A DNA stretch of 59,326 nt from Marinobacter sediminicola (GTDB taxonomy: Bacteria; Pseudomonadota; Gammaproteobacteria; Pseudomonadales; Oleiphilaceae), in NCBI RefSeq assembly GCF_031157525.1, contig NZ_JAVIXR010000016.1, positions 1 through 59,326 on the forward strand, read 5' to 3'. Below are positions 9,182-17,881 of the stretch, piece after piece; position 1 is the stretch's first letter, and each line of letters starts with the position of its first letter. A model generated the notes under the pieces. The model did not search any database, had not been told where the DNA came from, and worked only from the letters and a program-made list of their open reading frames with translations. Both the position numbers and the translations under genes were made by a program.

Positions 9182-9738
9182 GACTGACTGGCCCTCCACG
9201 CCCGTGCACCCCAGACAACTACGTAATGGCTTCCACTAAACACAGTAGAAGCTGCAACCAGCCAGATTCCGACATCCATCCACACGGGCTGTACCGGCAA
9301 ACCCGCCATAACAATGATCACGCCCAAAATTACCAGAACCTGAACCAGGGTATTCAACTTTCCGGGCATACTGGGTTCCATTTCAAAGCGGCCGATTCGG
9401 TAATGATAAACCAGTGCACCACCAACAATCAGAAGATCCCGCCCGAGTATCAGTGCGAACAACCACAACGGCAGTACAGATGTGTATGTCAACATCAGAT
9501 AGGCTGTGATTAATAGAGCCTTGTCTGCCAAAGGGTCGGCCACAGCACCAAAACGCGAACGCCAGTTGAAATGCCGTGCAAGGAAACCATCAAGACCATC
9601 TGTCAACGACGCGACAGCAAAGATAAGCAAAGCAAGGCGGTACTCATGCACCAGTAACGCCCTGGCAAAAGGAGCAATCAGCAATATACGCACAAACGTC
9701 AAAGCATTGGGAATCCAGCGCCAGGCGTATGTGTTCAC
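9178..9738 (-). CDS. CDP-alcohol phosphatidyltransferase family protein
   Basis: A 186-residue integral membrane enzyme with the complete CDP-alcohol phosphatidyltransferase signature: Asp47, Asp50-Gly51, Ala54-Arg55, Gly64, Asp68 and Asp72. Four to six membrane segments are visible. The family joins CDP-diacylglycerol to an alcohol such as glycerol phosphate. This could be a second PgsA or a related synthase; the sequence alone does not tell me the acceptor. Its stop overlaps the hda start by 4 bases, an arrangement also seen in Pseudomonas relatives. Confidence 0.85.
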   Translation of the reverse strand: MNTYAWRWIPNALTFVRILLIAPFARALLVHEYRLALLIFAVASLTDGLDGFLARHFNWRSRFGAVADPLADKALLITAYLMLTYTSVLPLWLFALILGRDLLIVGGALVYHYRIGRFEMEPSMPGKLNTLVQVLVILGVIIVMAGLPVQPVWMDVGIWLVAASTVFSGSHYVVVWGARAWRASQS

Positions 9739-9759
9739 TGAGTTGCCTCCGGTTGCGGC

Positions 9760-11085
9760 TTACTGCCCGCCATCATTCACAATAACCGGCACGGGCTGCC
9801 AGCGGTAATAGAGAACCTGATAGAGCGATTCGAATGCCTGTTCCGCCTCCTCTTCATCTACAGGAGATGGCTGGTAGGTATACATGGATTGCTCAGCAGA
9901 ACCCGCTTCTGTGCCTGATTTTATTTCTGGAGCCGCCTCTGGGCTGTTCTGCCCGGCTTGCGACTGAGCTGGCTTTGCGGGGGTTTCAGGTGGCGTCAAA
10001 CGAGACTGCCGCATATCCTGAGGTTCACCCTCAACAGGCACGAACCTTGAATCCAGAGCAATGTATTCCCTGAGTTGATCGAGTTCACCGGAAAATGCCA
10101 CCCTGAGTGTTAATTGCTCACCCTTGACTCGCGAAGCCCCTGCACTTACTACTGGTGTTAGCCCCTCAAGAACCTGAGTAGCCTTGCCATAGTCCGTAAC
10201 TGAGGTAACACCCCGCAGTACAATATCAACCTGTGGCAAGTCTCCAACCTCACCGGCTGCAACAGCGTAACGACTGGCGTACAATTCTGCCCAACGATTC
10301 ACCAGCGCCTCCGCCAAAGCTTCCCGCGTATCGGCACTGACCGACTCTTCACTGCTGTTGAGCTTTGCACCTTCAAACACCCAGCCTGCACGCCACTGAC
10401 TGCCAGAGCGGCTAACACGAACCAAGGCAAGCACATCATGCTCAACGCCCTCTGAGGCGCTGCGCACGCGGCTGGTGAATTGCCCCCAGATGTCCGACAA
10501 CAATTCCCTGTTATCGCTGAACTCGGCCGGCGGAATTGTCACCGGAAGCCCCCGTTCCTGAGCCGCTCGGGCAAACGCGGAAGACCAGATTCCGGAGTCT
10601 CCGCTATTTGCCATATCTCCACCGGAGCCCGTCACTAGCCTGCGAACACCGCGATCCTCAACAGCGACCCACGCCAGAGTCAAAGGCCGGTTTGCACCCC
10701 ATACAGGGGCATCAATCGACGCCAGCGCACGGTTTACGCCCACCGCACCAAAGGCCATATTCAGCCGGCTATCACCATTTGCGCCACGGAGCACCTGGTA
10801 GGACAGTAGCAAGGACTCCGCATCCGCCATCAATGCTTTGGCACCATCCAGCGCAAGCACATCGCGGGTACCCGAAATCCGTACAAAAACCCGAGCCAAT
10901 CCATCTGCATAGCCCTGAGCTAGGGCATCCGGGCCGGAGCCGGCCACAGGAACCTCTACTGTATAAAGCCCTGATACTGTAACGGCCGTTGCTGGGGTAG
11001 ATATTGCCAGCAGAAAGGCACAAAAAATGGCAAGCCAAAGGGCTGGTAAGGGCTTTAAAGCCCGGATCTTGTTTGGTACTGGCAT
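9760..11085 (-). CDS. DUF2066 domain protein, exported
   Basis: A 441-residue protein of the DUF2066 family, function unknown. The frame extends upstream to 11193, but the ATG at 11085 begins a good signal peptide (a basic stretch, then ALWLAIFCAFLLAIS and an Ala-X-Ala cleavage region), so I use it. The mature part starts with a conserved TVSGLYTVEVPVAGSG motif. The C-terminal 100 residues are Pro/Ala/Gln/Glu-rich and probably disordered. It is the first gene of a DUF2066-phosphatidyltransferase-hda run and is divergent from purM. Confidence 0.82.
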   Translation of the reverse strand: MPVPNKIRALKPLPALWLAIFCAFLLAISTPATAVTVSGLYTVEVPVAGSGPDALAQGYADGLARVFVRISGTRDVLALDGAKALMADAESLLLSYQVLRGANGDSRLNMAFGAVGVNRALASIDAPVWGANRPLTLAWVAVEDRGVRRLVTGSGGDMANSGDSGIWSSAFARAAQERGLPVTIPPAEFSDNRELLSDIWGQFTSRVRSASEGVEHDVLALVRVSRSGSQWRAGWVFEGAKLNSSEESVSADTREALAEALVNRWAELYASRYAVAAGEVGDLPQVDIVLRGVTSVTDYGKATQVLEGLTPVVSAGASRVKGEQLTLRVAFSGELDQLREYIALDSRFVPVEGEPQDMRQSRLTPPETPAKPAQSQAGQNSPEAAPEIKSGTEAGSAEQSMYTYQPSPVDEEEAEQAFESLYQVLYYRWQPVPVIVNDGGQ

Positions 11086-11233
11086 GAAACACCCTGCTGT
11101 TCGCATGAATGGCGCATAGGATACACCATGGCCCGGAGCCTGAGTAGCCGACCCGGGTTGCTGAAATGCAATCTCGCCCACCCCGGACCACACAGTTACT
11201 CGTCAAATCTGCACTCGCTCGCAGCAATTGCAC

Positions 11234-11262
11234 TTGGACCCCCACACTGCACCTGTTAAAAT
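11234..11262 (+). promoter_or_regulatory. Sigma-70 promoter of purM-purN
   Basis: TTGGAC and TAAAAT are separated by exactly 17 bases, giving a predicted transcription start about 30 bases before the purM ATG. It lies in the 216-base divergent gap between the DUF2066 gene and purM. I saw no clear PurR-type palindrome around it. Confidence 0.6.
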
Positions 11263-11301
11263 CCGCGGCCTGACCCACTTGCCTAATTGGTTAAGATTCC
11301 C

Positions 11302-12366
11302 ATGAGCGAACAGAAGCCTTCCCTGACCTACCGCGATGCGGGCGTTGATATTGACGCCGGTAATGAACTTGTCAGCCGTATCAAGGAAACCGCCGCACGT
11401 ACCCGGCGCCCCGAGGTTCTGGGAGGACTTGGCGGGTTTGGTGCCATGGTCGCTATCCCTCCAGGGTACAAAGAACCCATCATGGTGTCCGGCACCGATG
11501 GCGTGGGCACAAAGCTCAGACTGGCCATGCAACTCGAAAAGCATGACAGCATTGGTATTGATCTGGTCGCCATGTGCGTGAACGATCTTATCGTAGGTGG
11601 CGCAGAGCCCTTGTTTTTCCTGGACTACTACGCCACTGGAAAACTGAACATAGACATAGCCGCGAAGGTAGTGGCTGGTATTGGCGAAGGCTGCGAACAA
11701 TCTGGTTGCGCGTTGGTAGGTGGCGAAACCGCTGAGATGCCGGGCATGTATGAAGGCGACGACTACGACCTGGCCGGCTTCTGCGTTGGCGTAGCAGAGC
11801 GCAGCGAAATTATAGATGGCAGTAATGTGCGCGAAGGCGACGTGCTGCTGGCACTGGCATCCTCAGGCCCCCACTCCAATGGTTACTCACTGATTCGCAA
11901 GATCCTTGAGGTTAGCAACGCCGACCTTAAGCAGCCTATTGGCGATACCACTCTGGAAAATGCACTGATGGAGCCCACACGGATCTACGTCAAAAACGTG
12001 CTGAAACTCATTCAGCAGGTGGACGTAAACGCTCTCTCCCACATCACGGGTGGTGGTTTACCAGAAAACATTCCCAGAGTTCTGCCCAAAGGTATGATTG
12101 CTGCTATCGATACCACAAGTTGGGAGCTACCTCCCGTATTCCAATGGCTTAAAGAGGCGGGTGGTGTTGCCATTGAAGAAATGTACCGCACCTTTAACTG
12201 CGGCATTGGTATGATCGTTTGTATTCCACATAACCAGAAAGAGCTGGCTCTGGATACCCTGAAGGCGCTCGGAGAGACTGCCTGGCAGGTGGGCGCTATT
12301 GAGCGCGCTGAGAACCCTGAAGAAGACGCGGTAGTGCGCTATGCACCGGGGCTGCTGTCAGAATGA
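11302..12366 (+). CDS. purM: Phosphoribosylformylglycinamidine cyclo-ligase
   Basis: AIR synthetase, the fifth step of de novo purine synthesis, closing the imidazole ring of FGAM with ATP. 354 residues from the ATG at 11302; a TTG five codons upstream is also in frame but has no ribosome site. Family motifs are all present: [14 protein letters not shown] at the N-terminus, the GTDGVGTKL nucleotide-binding segment, [25 protein letters not shown], and [13 protein letters not shown]. The stop overlaps the purN start as ATGA, so the two successive pathway enzymes are translationally coupled. Confidence 0.97.
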   Translation: MSEQKPSLTYRDAGVDIDAGNELVSRIKETAARTRRPEVLGGLGGFGAMVAIPPGYKEPIMVSGTDGVGTKLRLAMQLEKHDSIGIDLVAMCVNDLIVGGAEPLFFLDYYATGKLNIDIAAKVVAGIGEGCEQSGCALVGGETAEMPGMYEGDDYDLAGFCVGVAERSEIIDGSNVREGDVLLALASSGPHSNGYSLIRKILEVSNADLKQPIGDTTLENALMEPTRIYVKNVLKLIQQVDVNALSHITGGGLPENIPRVLPKGMIAAIDTTSWELPPVFQWLKEAGGVAIEEMYRTFNCGIGMIVCIPHNQKELALDTLKALGETAWQVGAIERAENPEEDAVVRYAPGLLSE

Positions 12367-13025
12367 ACGCAGACCAACCTACTCTGCCCAAAATCCTCGT
12401 ATTGGCTTCCGGCAGCGGAACCAATTTCCAGGCCTTGGTAGACGCAAGCCGGGAACGGGATTTCCCGGGCCAGGTCATCGCTTTGGGCTGCAACCAGCCC
12501 AAAGCGTTTGCCCTTGAACGCGCCGCCCAAGCCAACATTGAAACCTTTGTCGTTGATCATAAAGGATTTGGTTCTCGAGACGAGTTCGACGCTGCTCTAA
12601 TCGCTCACATTCTGCGCTACAGCCCGGATGTCATCGTACTTGCAGGCTTTATGCGCATCCTCACCCCGAGCTTTGTACAGGCATTTCGCGGCAAACTGCT
12701 GAACATTCACCCATCGCTTTTGCCAAAGTACACCGGCCTGAACACGCACCAAAGAGCGCTGGATGCTGGTGACAATACTCACGGTGTCTCAATTCACTTC
12801 GTAACCGAAGAACTGGATGGCGGTCCGGTGATTGCGCAAGCAGAGGTCTCTGTGATGCCAGATGACACAAGTGAATCGCTTGCCGAAAAAGTGCAGCTTA
12901 AAGAGCACCTGTTGTACCCGATCGTGGTGCGCTGGTTCTGCGAAGGCCGAATACAACTGGGCAGCGACTACGTGCTGTTCGATGGCCAGGTTATGGAAAA
13001 ACCCATGCATCTCTCCGACAGTTGA
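12363..13025 (+). CDS. purN: Phosphoribosylglycinamide formyltransferase
   Basis: GAR transformylase, transferring the formyl group of 10-formyl-tetrahydrofolate to GAR in purine synthesis. 220 residues. Motifs: [14 protein letters not shown] (phosphate binding), LAGFMRIL, the catalytic [20 protein letters not shown] with the Asn and His of the active site, and the later [13 protein letters not shown] with the catalytic Asp. The start overlaps the purM stop. The DUF3108 gene follows after 84 bases. Confidence 0.97.
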   Translation: MNADQPTLPKILVLASGSGTNFQALVDASRERDFPGQVIALGCNQPKAFALERAAQANIETFVVDHKGFGSRDEFDAALIAHILRYSPDVIVLAGFMRILTPSFVQAFRGKLLNIHPSLLPKYTGLNTHQRALDAGDNTHGVSIHFVTEELDGGPVIAQAEVSVMPDDTSESLAEKVQLKEHLLYPIVVRWFCEGRIQLGSDYVLFDGQVMEKPMHLSDS

Positions 13026-13109
13026 GGCGCACCTTAACAGACTGTCACCACGCGATGCCCACCGACCCGCTAAACTTTCAGCATACTTGAAGGATTCGAG
13101 GTCAACGAC

Positions 13110-13862
13110 ATGTTTCCAGCTCTAGTTATTGCACCCTCCCTGAAAACAGGCCGAAACATCGCAGCCAGCTTCCTGTGCGCGCTCGCACTGCTGCTAAGTA
13201 ACGCTGCACAGGCGGAGCCAGCCCCGGATTTATTTCCTTTTGAGGTCAGTTATGGCGCATCCATGGAAAAGGGCGTCTCCCTGAATGGCAGCGCCAAACG
13301 CATCCTCACCTCCCAGGGCAATGATGTCTGGCTGTACCGCACAGAGGTAAAGTCTTTTATTGCCGATCTGGACGAGTCTCTGATACTTAAATGGGAGGAT
13401 GGCAAGGTTGTTCCCCTCAGATATCGATATCGCCTGTCTGGCTTCCTTATTAAAGACAGAACGCAATCTATCGATTTCGATTGGAAGGCCGGGGTAGCCA
13501 CGGGAGATTACAGGGGCAAATCATTCAACGTAGAGCTGCAGGAAGGTCTTCTCGATCCTCTTGGCTTTCAGGTGCAACTGCACCAGGATGTTCTGAACGG
13601 AAAGCGCGAGATGGAGTATCAGGTTCTGGATCGCGGTAAAATTGACAGTGAGCGGTTTGCCGTTGTGAACGACAACGCAAGCAGTTCAGATGGCGCCCAA
13701 TCATCACTGCTCAAAGCCGAGAAGGTTCGTGAAAACTCCAAACGCGAAACCTTAATGTGGTTTGATCCGGCCAGCCAGTTCGTACTGGTGCGTCTGCTTC
13801 AGGTTGAACCAGACGGCAGCAAGTACGAACTCAAACTAAAAAATGTGGACTTGGGAGGTTAA
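13110..13862 (+). CDS. DUF3108 domain protein, exported
   Basis: A 250-residue protein with an N-terminal signal peptide (RNIAASFLCALALLLSNAAQA) and a DUF3108 domain covering most of the mature chain. It is predicted to be periplasmic and rich in beta strands; the function of the family is not known. GAGGT lies 10 bases ahead of the ATG. It follows purN in the same direction, as in related genomes. Its TAA overlaps the avtA stop from the opposite strand. Confidence 0.8.
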   Translation: MFPALVIAPSLKTGRNIAASFLCALALLLSNAAQAEPAPDLFPFEVSYGASMEKGVSLNGSAKRILTSQGNDVWLYRTEVKSFIADLDESLILKWEDGKVVPLRYRYRLSGFLIKDRTQSIDFDWKAGVATGDYRGKSFNVELQEGLLDPLGFQVQLHQDVLNGKREMEYQVLDRGKIDSERFAVVNDNASSSDGAQSSLLKAEKVRENSKRETLMWFDPASQFVLVRLLQVEPDGSKYELKLKNVDLGG

Positions 13863-13869
13863 ACCTCCC
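13853..13869. terminator. Palindrome holding both convergent stop codons
   Basis: The sequence GGGAGGTT-A-AACCTCCC is a perfect inverted repeat with 8-base arms. The TTAA at 13859-13862 supplies the TAA of the DUF3108 gene on the plus strand and the TAA of avtA on the minus strand. A hairpin there could act as a compact bidirectional 3' end, although no clear T run follows on either side. Confidence 0.45.
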
Positions 13870-15136
13870 GGCCCACCTCAGCCCAAACAGCCTTAACCTC
13901 ATCAGCGATAATCCGCAACCCTTGCGCTACCCGCTCGTCGTCCTGGGAATAGGTCACACGCAAGCATTCATCACGGTGTTTCCAGCCATCCTCCGGCAAT
14001 CCCGGGAAGAAGTAATGCCCTGAAACCACCAGAACGCCCCGGGCTTTTAGCCGCTGGTATAACTCAAGACTGGTGATGGGCAAATCCGGGAACCACAGCC
14101 ACAGGAACATGGCGCCCTCAGGTTTGTGCACATACCAGCGACAACTGTCTTCGCCCATGGCCTCACGAAACGCGGCTACCGCCCGCTCCATCTTTCGCTT
14201 ATAAAACGGACAAACGACATCCCGGCTCAATGAGAGAATTTCGCCGGAACGCACCAGCGGCTCGGCCAGCATGGCACCAAAGCTACCCGTTGCCAGGTTC
14301 ATGATTGCGTTGATTCCAGACAGCGCTTTGATAACGGGCGCTGAAGCAATCACAATCCCGGTGCGGGCAGCCGGCAAACCAAGCTTGGACAAACTCAGAC
14401 AAAGGATAATCTGTTCGTTCCAGGTGGGCTTGGCATCTACAAACAACAGGCTTGGAAAAGGTGTGCCGTAGGCCCCATCCACAATCAGCGGTATGTTGTG
14501 CTGACGCGCCATCTCCTCTAACCGGGCCAACTCTTCGTCGGTCACCACGTTGCCGGTCGGGTTGGTTGGTCGGGATACACAAATGGCACCCGTCTCTCCC
14601 GTTACTTCTACCGCATCAAAGTCCACACGGTATTTGAATTCGTGAGCATCGGTGAACGAAATATCGGGCTGCACCGCGTGAAATAACCCCGGCTCAATAC
14701 CAGCATCAGCATAACCTATGTACTCAGGCGCCAGTGGCAGGAGTATATGCTTTCGCTGACCTTCGCCGTAATCGCCACCAAACATGTTAAACAACATGAA
14801 GAAAGCGGCTTGGCTGCCATTGGTCAGGGCGATGTTTTCCGGCTTCAGATCCCAGCCATACTCACGGCTTAGCAGGTCTGCCAGTGAGGCAATAAACTGC
14901 TTTTCTCCCTGGGGGGGATCGTATATTCCCACCAACCGGCGAACGTCGCTTTCGCTCTTGCTCATGTCCGCCAAAATTTCCTGCACTCGCGCCTGAATTT
15001 CAGGGATGTGCCCCGGATTCCCACCCCCCATCATGATCATGTCGTCGCCAGACGCCATGGCGTTACCCAGATCATCCATCAGCGAGGTGATGCCTGCGTC
15101 GGCGGTGAACTTACGGCCAAAAGTGGAGAGTTTCAT
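13859..15136 (-). CDS. avtA: Valine--pyruvate aminotransferase
   Basis: A 425-residue PLP-dependent class I/II aminotransferase of the AvtA type, which exchanges amino groups between valine, alanine and their keto acids. Visible family features: the N-terminal LSTFGRKFTADAGITSLMDDLG stretch divided over residues 3-24, GGGNPGHIP, the cofactor region SRPTNPTGNV, IVDGAYGTPFP, and the Schiff-base lysine in LSLSKLGLPAARTGI. The length agrees with the family. It is convergent with the DUF3108 gene (4-base overlap) and followed upstream by a DUF416 gene and dcd on the same strand. Confidence 0.93.
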   Translation of the reverse strand: MKLSTFGRKFTADAGITSLMDDLGNAMASGDDMIMMGGGNPGHIPEIQARVQEILADMSKSESDVRRLVGIYDPPQGEKQFIASLADLLSREYGWDLKPENIALTNGSQAAFFMLFNMFGGDYGEGQRKHILLPLAPEYIGYADAGIEPGLFHAVQPDISFTDAHEFKYRVDFDAVEVTGETGAICVSRPTNPTGNVVTDEELARLEEMARQHNIPLIVDGAYGTPFPSLLFVDAKPTWNEQIILCLSLSKLGLPAARTGIVIASAPVIKALSGINAIMNLATGSFGAMLAEPLVRSGEILSLSRDVVCPFYKRKMERAVAAFREAMGEDSCRWYVHKPEGAMFLWLWFPDLPITSLELYQRLKARGVLVVSGHYFFPGLPEDGWKHRDECLRVTYSQDDERVAQGLRIIADEVKAVWAEVGREV

Positions 15137-15210
15137 GGGTTTGCATCCATAGGGTCGGTACTGAACATTTAGCGGGAGTGGCGAAAACCTGTTCCAAGAC
15201 TGGGAAGGAT

Positions 15211-15810
15211 TCAGTCTCCTGGCGAGATACCAAGATTACTGACGCCGTCGTTGGCAGCAGTTTCCCGAACTTCGGTAATAAATTGCTCTACTGGGGTGCG
15301 CTGGCGTTTCAGCTCAAGCACGAGGTTGCGCTGAAAGGCTTTATCTTCTTTCATCAGGGGGTGTGAGTCGAGCAGGCGGACCAGCTCATATTCTTCCAGC
15401 CCGTCACCTTCAGACAGCTCAATGAAACTCATTACCGTACTCGTTGCCAATTGCGAGGCTTCTGTCGCACGGTGTTTTGAGGGATTCAGTCGATTCAGCA
15501 ACGCTTGCTCTAGCAGCTGACAGAAATCAAACGCCGGGTATACACCATAAGCGTCATAAGCCCCCACATCCGGAGACAAGGCTTCGAGCTTTACCAGCAG
15601 TTGCGGTATGGCGGATTCGGCTACATCTTCCTGTAGTGTGCCCCAGGCGAGATCGAGTATCTGGTGCATTTTTCCGCCAGTTTTCAAGTCAACCGCTTCG
15701 GCAAAGAGCGCGTAGTTCGGAAACGAGCGCTCGGCAAGTGCCAGCAGGAAGGCGCATTCACGCCACCCCTGCAATTGGGCTACTGCTTTAAGAAACTGGT
15801 TGGCGTTCAT
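15211..15810 (-). CDS. DUF416 (YjaG) family protein
   Basis: A 199-residue cytoplasmic protein of the YjaG/DUF416 family with no known activity. The helix pattern with [18 protein letters not shown], the central [23 protein letters not shown] and the terminal [13 protein letters not shown] is typical. The frame is open to 15879, but the ATG at 15810 overlaps the dcd stop as ATGA and fits the family start, so I use it. It is probably translated from the dcd message. Confidence 0.82.
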   Translation of the reverse strand: MNANQFLKAVAQLQGWRECAFLLALAERSFPNYALFAEAVDLKTGGKMHQILDLAWGTLQEDVAESAIPQLLVKLEALSPDVGAYDAYGVYPAFDFCQLLEQALLNRLNPSKHRATEASQLATSTVMSFIELSEGDGLEEYELVRLLDSHPLMKEDKAFQRNLVLELKRQRTPVEQFITEVRETAANDGVSNLGISPGD

Positions 15811-16373
15811 GTTTTTGGCAGTGTTACGCCAGTCTGGCCAAAGTACTTTCCGCCCCGATCTTTGTAGCTGGTCTCGCAAATCTCGTCAGATTCAAAGAAG
15901 AGCATCTGGGCCACACCTTCGTTGGCGTAGATTTTCGCCGGGAGGTTGGTGGTGTTGGAAAACTCCAGGGTTACGTGCCCTTCCCACTCCGGTTCCAGCG
16001 GTGTGACGTTTACGATGATGCCGCAACGCGCGTAGGTGGATTTACCCAGGCAGATGGTGAGTACGCTGCGGGGAATACGAAAATATTCGACGGTGCGCGC
16101 AAGGGCAAAGGAGTTCGGCGGGATGATGCAAACGTCGCCGGTGAAGTCTACGAAGCTTTTTTCGTCGAAGTTTTTGGGGTCGACGGTAACTGAGTGCACG
16201 TTGGTGAAGATTTTAAATTCGTTGCTGCAACGTACGTCGTAGCCGTAGCTTGAGGTGCCGTAGGAGATAACCCTGCCTTGCTCACCGTCACGAACCTGGC
16301 CGCTTTCGAAGGGCTCGATCATGCGGTGCTGTTCAGCCATTCGGCGAATCCACTTGTCAGCTTTGATGCTCAT
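15807..16373 (-). CDS. dcd: dCTP deaminase
   Basis: Homotrimeric enzyme that deaminates dCTP to dUTP, the precursor of dTMP. 188 residues, the standard length. Motifs include the N-terminal [25 protein letters not shown], the catalytic segment [20 protein letters not shown] containing the active-site Glu in [14 protein letters not shown], and the terminal [11 protein letters not shown]. The stop overlaps the next gene (DUF416) by 4 bases. Upstream lies a 267-base gap with repeat copy 2, which separates it from mrp. Confidence 0.96.
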   Translation of the reverse strand: MSIKADKWIRRMAEQHRMIEPFESGQVRDGEQGRVISYGTSSYGYDVRCSNEFKIFTNVHSVTVDPKNFDEKSFVDFTGDVCIIPPNSFALARTVEYFRIPRSVLTICLGKSTYARCGIIVNVTPLEPEWEGHVTLEFSNTTNLPAKIYANEGVAQMLFFESDEICETSYKDRGGKYFGQTGVTLPKT

Positions 16374-16491
16374 GGCGAAATCTCGTTTCTACTTGGGAAA
16401 ATTGGGGCGTAGTTTACCTGTTCGGTTGGGTTCTGTCGAAGCCCTTAATTACCGGGATTTGGTGGTTACAGGGGTGAACTGCCCGGCGACT

Positions 16492-16599
16492 GCGATCACA
16501 GGTACAACCGTCCAAAAACCGCTACGAGCACATCCATGTGCGCTTGTCTTCGGCCGTCCTTGGCCTTCGACATTTTTGGACGGTTGTACCTGTGATCGC
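16492..16599 (+). repeat. Intergenic three-way-junction repeat, copy 2
   Basis: Perfect 27-bp inverted arms (16492-16518 and 16573-16599, beginning GCGATCACAGGTACAACC) enclose a 54-base core. The core holds GCACAT-CC-ATGTGC and GGCCG-TCCT-TGGCC, two hairpins that would branch from the long outer stem. The core is shared with the other copies while the arms are not. It starts 41 bases after the mrp stop and lies upstream of dcd. Confidence 0.9.
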
Positions 16600-16623
16600 G
16601 AGCATGCCTTGGTGAAATCCGCT

Positions 16624-16647
16624 GCATTAAGCGTCGACGCTTAATGC
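16624..16647. repeat. Perfect 24-base palindrome across the mrp stop
   Basis: GCATTAAGCGTC is followed directly by its exact reverse complement GACGCTTAATGC, with no spacer. The mrp TAA (16641-16643) sits inside the palindrome. With a short loop it would form a stem of about 10 bp right at the translation end, but no T run follows it. It may be a terminator-like structure, an RNA-stability element or a protein site; I cannot choose. Confidence 0.6.
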
Positions 16648-17741
16648 GATTTTACGGACACACTTGAGATAGCGCCGCTGAGGTTTCGCTCCCTTGTGGA
16701 AAGCTCAGCCCCAACCCGGCGGGCAATGTCGCGGTAACGGAGCGCTACTTCCGACTCAGGTACGGCAACTACCGTGGGCTTGCCGCCGTCGGTTTGTTCG
16801 CGAATGGTCATGTGCAAGGGCAGTTGGCCCAGCAGAGTCGTTTCGTATTCATCGGCAATGCGCTCACCACCGCCGTCGCCAAAGAGGTGTTCTTCGTGGC
16901 CGCAGTTGCTGCAAATATGCACGCTCATGTTTTCCACAACGCCCAGTACCGGAATTTCAACTTTGCGGAACATTTCTATGCCGCGTTTACCGTCAAGCAA
17001 GGCTATGTCCTGAGGGGTGGTGACGATCACTGCACCGGTAACCGGGACTTTCTGAGCCAGGGTGAGCTGGATGTCGCCGGTGCCTGGGGGCATGTCGACG
17101 ATGAGGTAGTCGAGTTCATCCCACAGGGTTTGTTGCAAGAGCTGCATGACAGCACCGCTGACCATAGGGCCGCGCCATACCATGGGGGTTTTGTCGGTGG
17201 TTACGAAGGCCATGGACATGCACTGGAGGCCGTGGGCTTGCATGGGAACGAAGTACTTTTCTTCTCGTACATCCGGGCGTTTGCCTTCGGGGACCCCCAG
17301 CATCATGCCCATGCTCGGGCCATAGATATCAGCGTCGAGCACGCCTACGCGAGCACCTTCGGCATGGAGGGCGAGGGCCAGGTTGACAGCTGTGGTGGAT
17401 TTGCCAACACCGCCTTTACCGGAGGCAACTGCAATGATGTTTTTGACGCCAGGAACGGATGGCAGGTCTTTCTGGACTTTATAGGAATGAATCTTCTGAG
17501 CCACATGCACTTCAGCGGACTCAACCCCCTCAACGTTTTCCAACGCGTTGGCAACCAGCTGTTTCAAGCCGCCTGCGATGCCTTTAGACGGATATGACAA
17601 CTCTACCATCACCGTAACCTTGCCCGTTTCATCAACTACCAGTGACTTTACGGCACCCAACTCGTAAAGATCCTTTTCCAGGTAGGGATCTCGGTATTCA
17701 CGAACGGCCGCTTGCAGGGCCTGCTCTGAAATCTGTGTCAT
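16641..17741 (-). CDS. Iron-sulfur cluster carrier protein Mrp/ApbC
   Basis: P-loop ATPase of the Mrp/Nbp35 family that binds and hands over Fe-S clusters. 366 residues from the ATG at 17741, chosen because CGGAGAG lies 6-12 bases upstream; an upstream ATG at 17780 gives 13 more residues. An N-terminal MIP18-like domain (about 1-95) is followed by the P-loop GKGGVGKSTTAVNLALAL, LDADIYGPSMGMMLG, the catalytic DMPPGTGDIQLTLAQ region, and the cluster-binding CSNCGHEEHLFG pair of cysteines. It is divergent from metG, as in many proteobacteria. Confidence 0.94.
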   Translation of the reverse strand: MTQISEQALQAAVREYRDPYLEKDLYELGAVKSLVVDETGKVTVMVELSYPSKGIAGGLKQLVANALENVEGVESAEVHVAQKIHSYKVQKDLPSVPGVKNIIAVASGKGGVGKSTTAVNLALALHAEGARVGVLDADIYGPSMGMMLGVPEGKRPDVREEKYFVPMQAHGLQCMSMAFVTTDKTPMVWRGPMVSGAVMQLLQQTLWDELDYLIVDMPPGTGDIQLTLAQKVPVTGAVIVTTPQDIALLDGKRGIEMFRKVEIPVLGVVENMSVHICSNCGHEEHLFGDGGGERIADEYETTLLGQLPLHMTIREQTDGGKPTVVAVPESEVALRYRDIARRVGAELSTRERNLSGAISSVSVKSH

Positions 17742-17881
17742 CTGGCTCTCCGTAAATAAGTTCATGCGGGTTTTCGGCATGAAAACAGGTGTTTCGGGTG
17801 AAAATTATCTGTTCAAAAGGTATCATCTGTGCCCGTTTCTGACCATACAACCCTTACTCTGATGAAAGGTTCGGACACACC

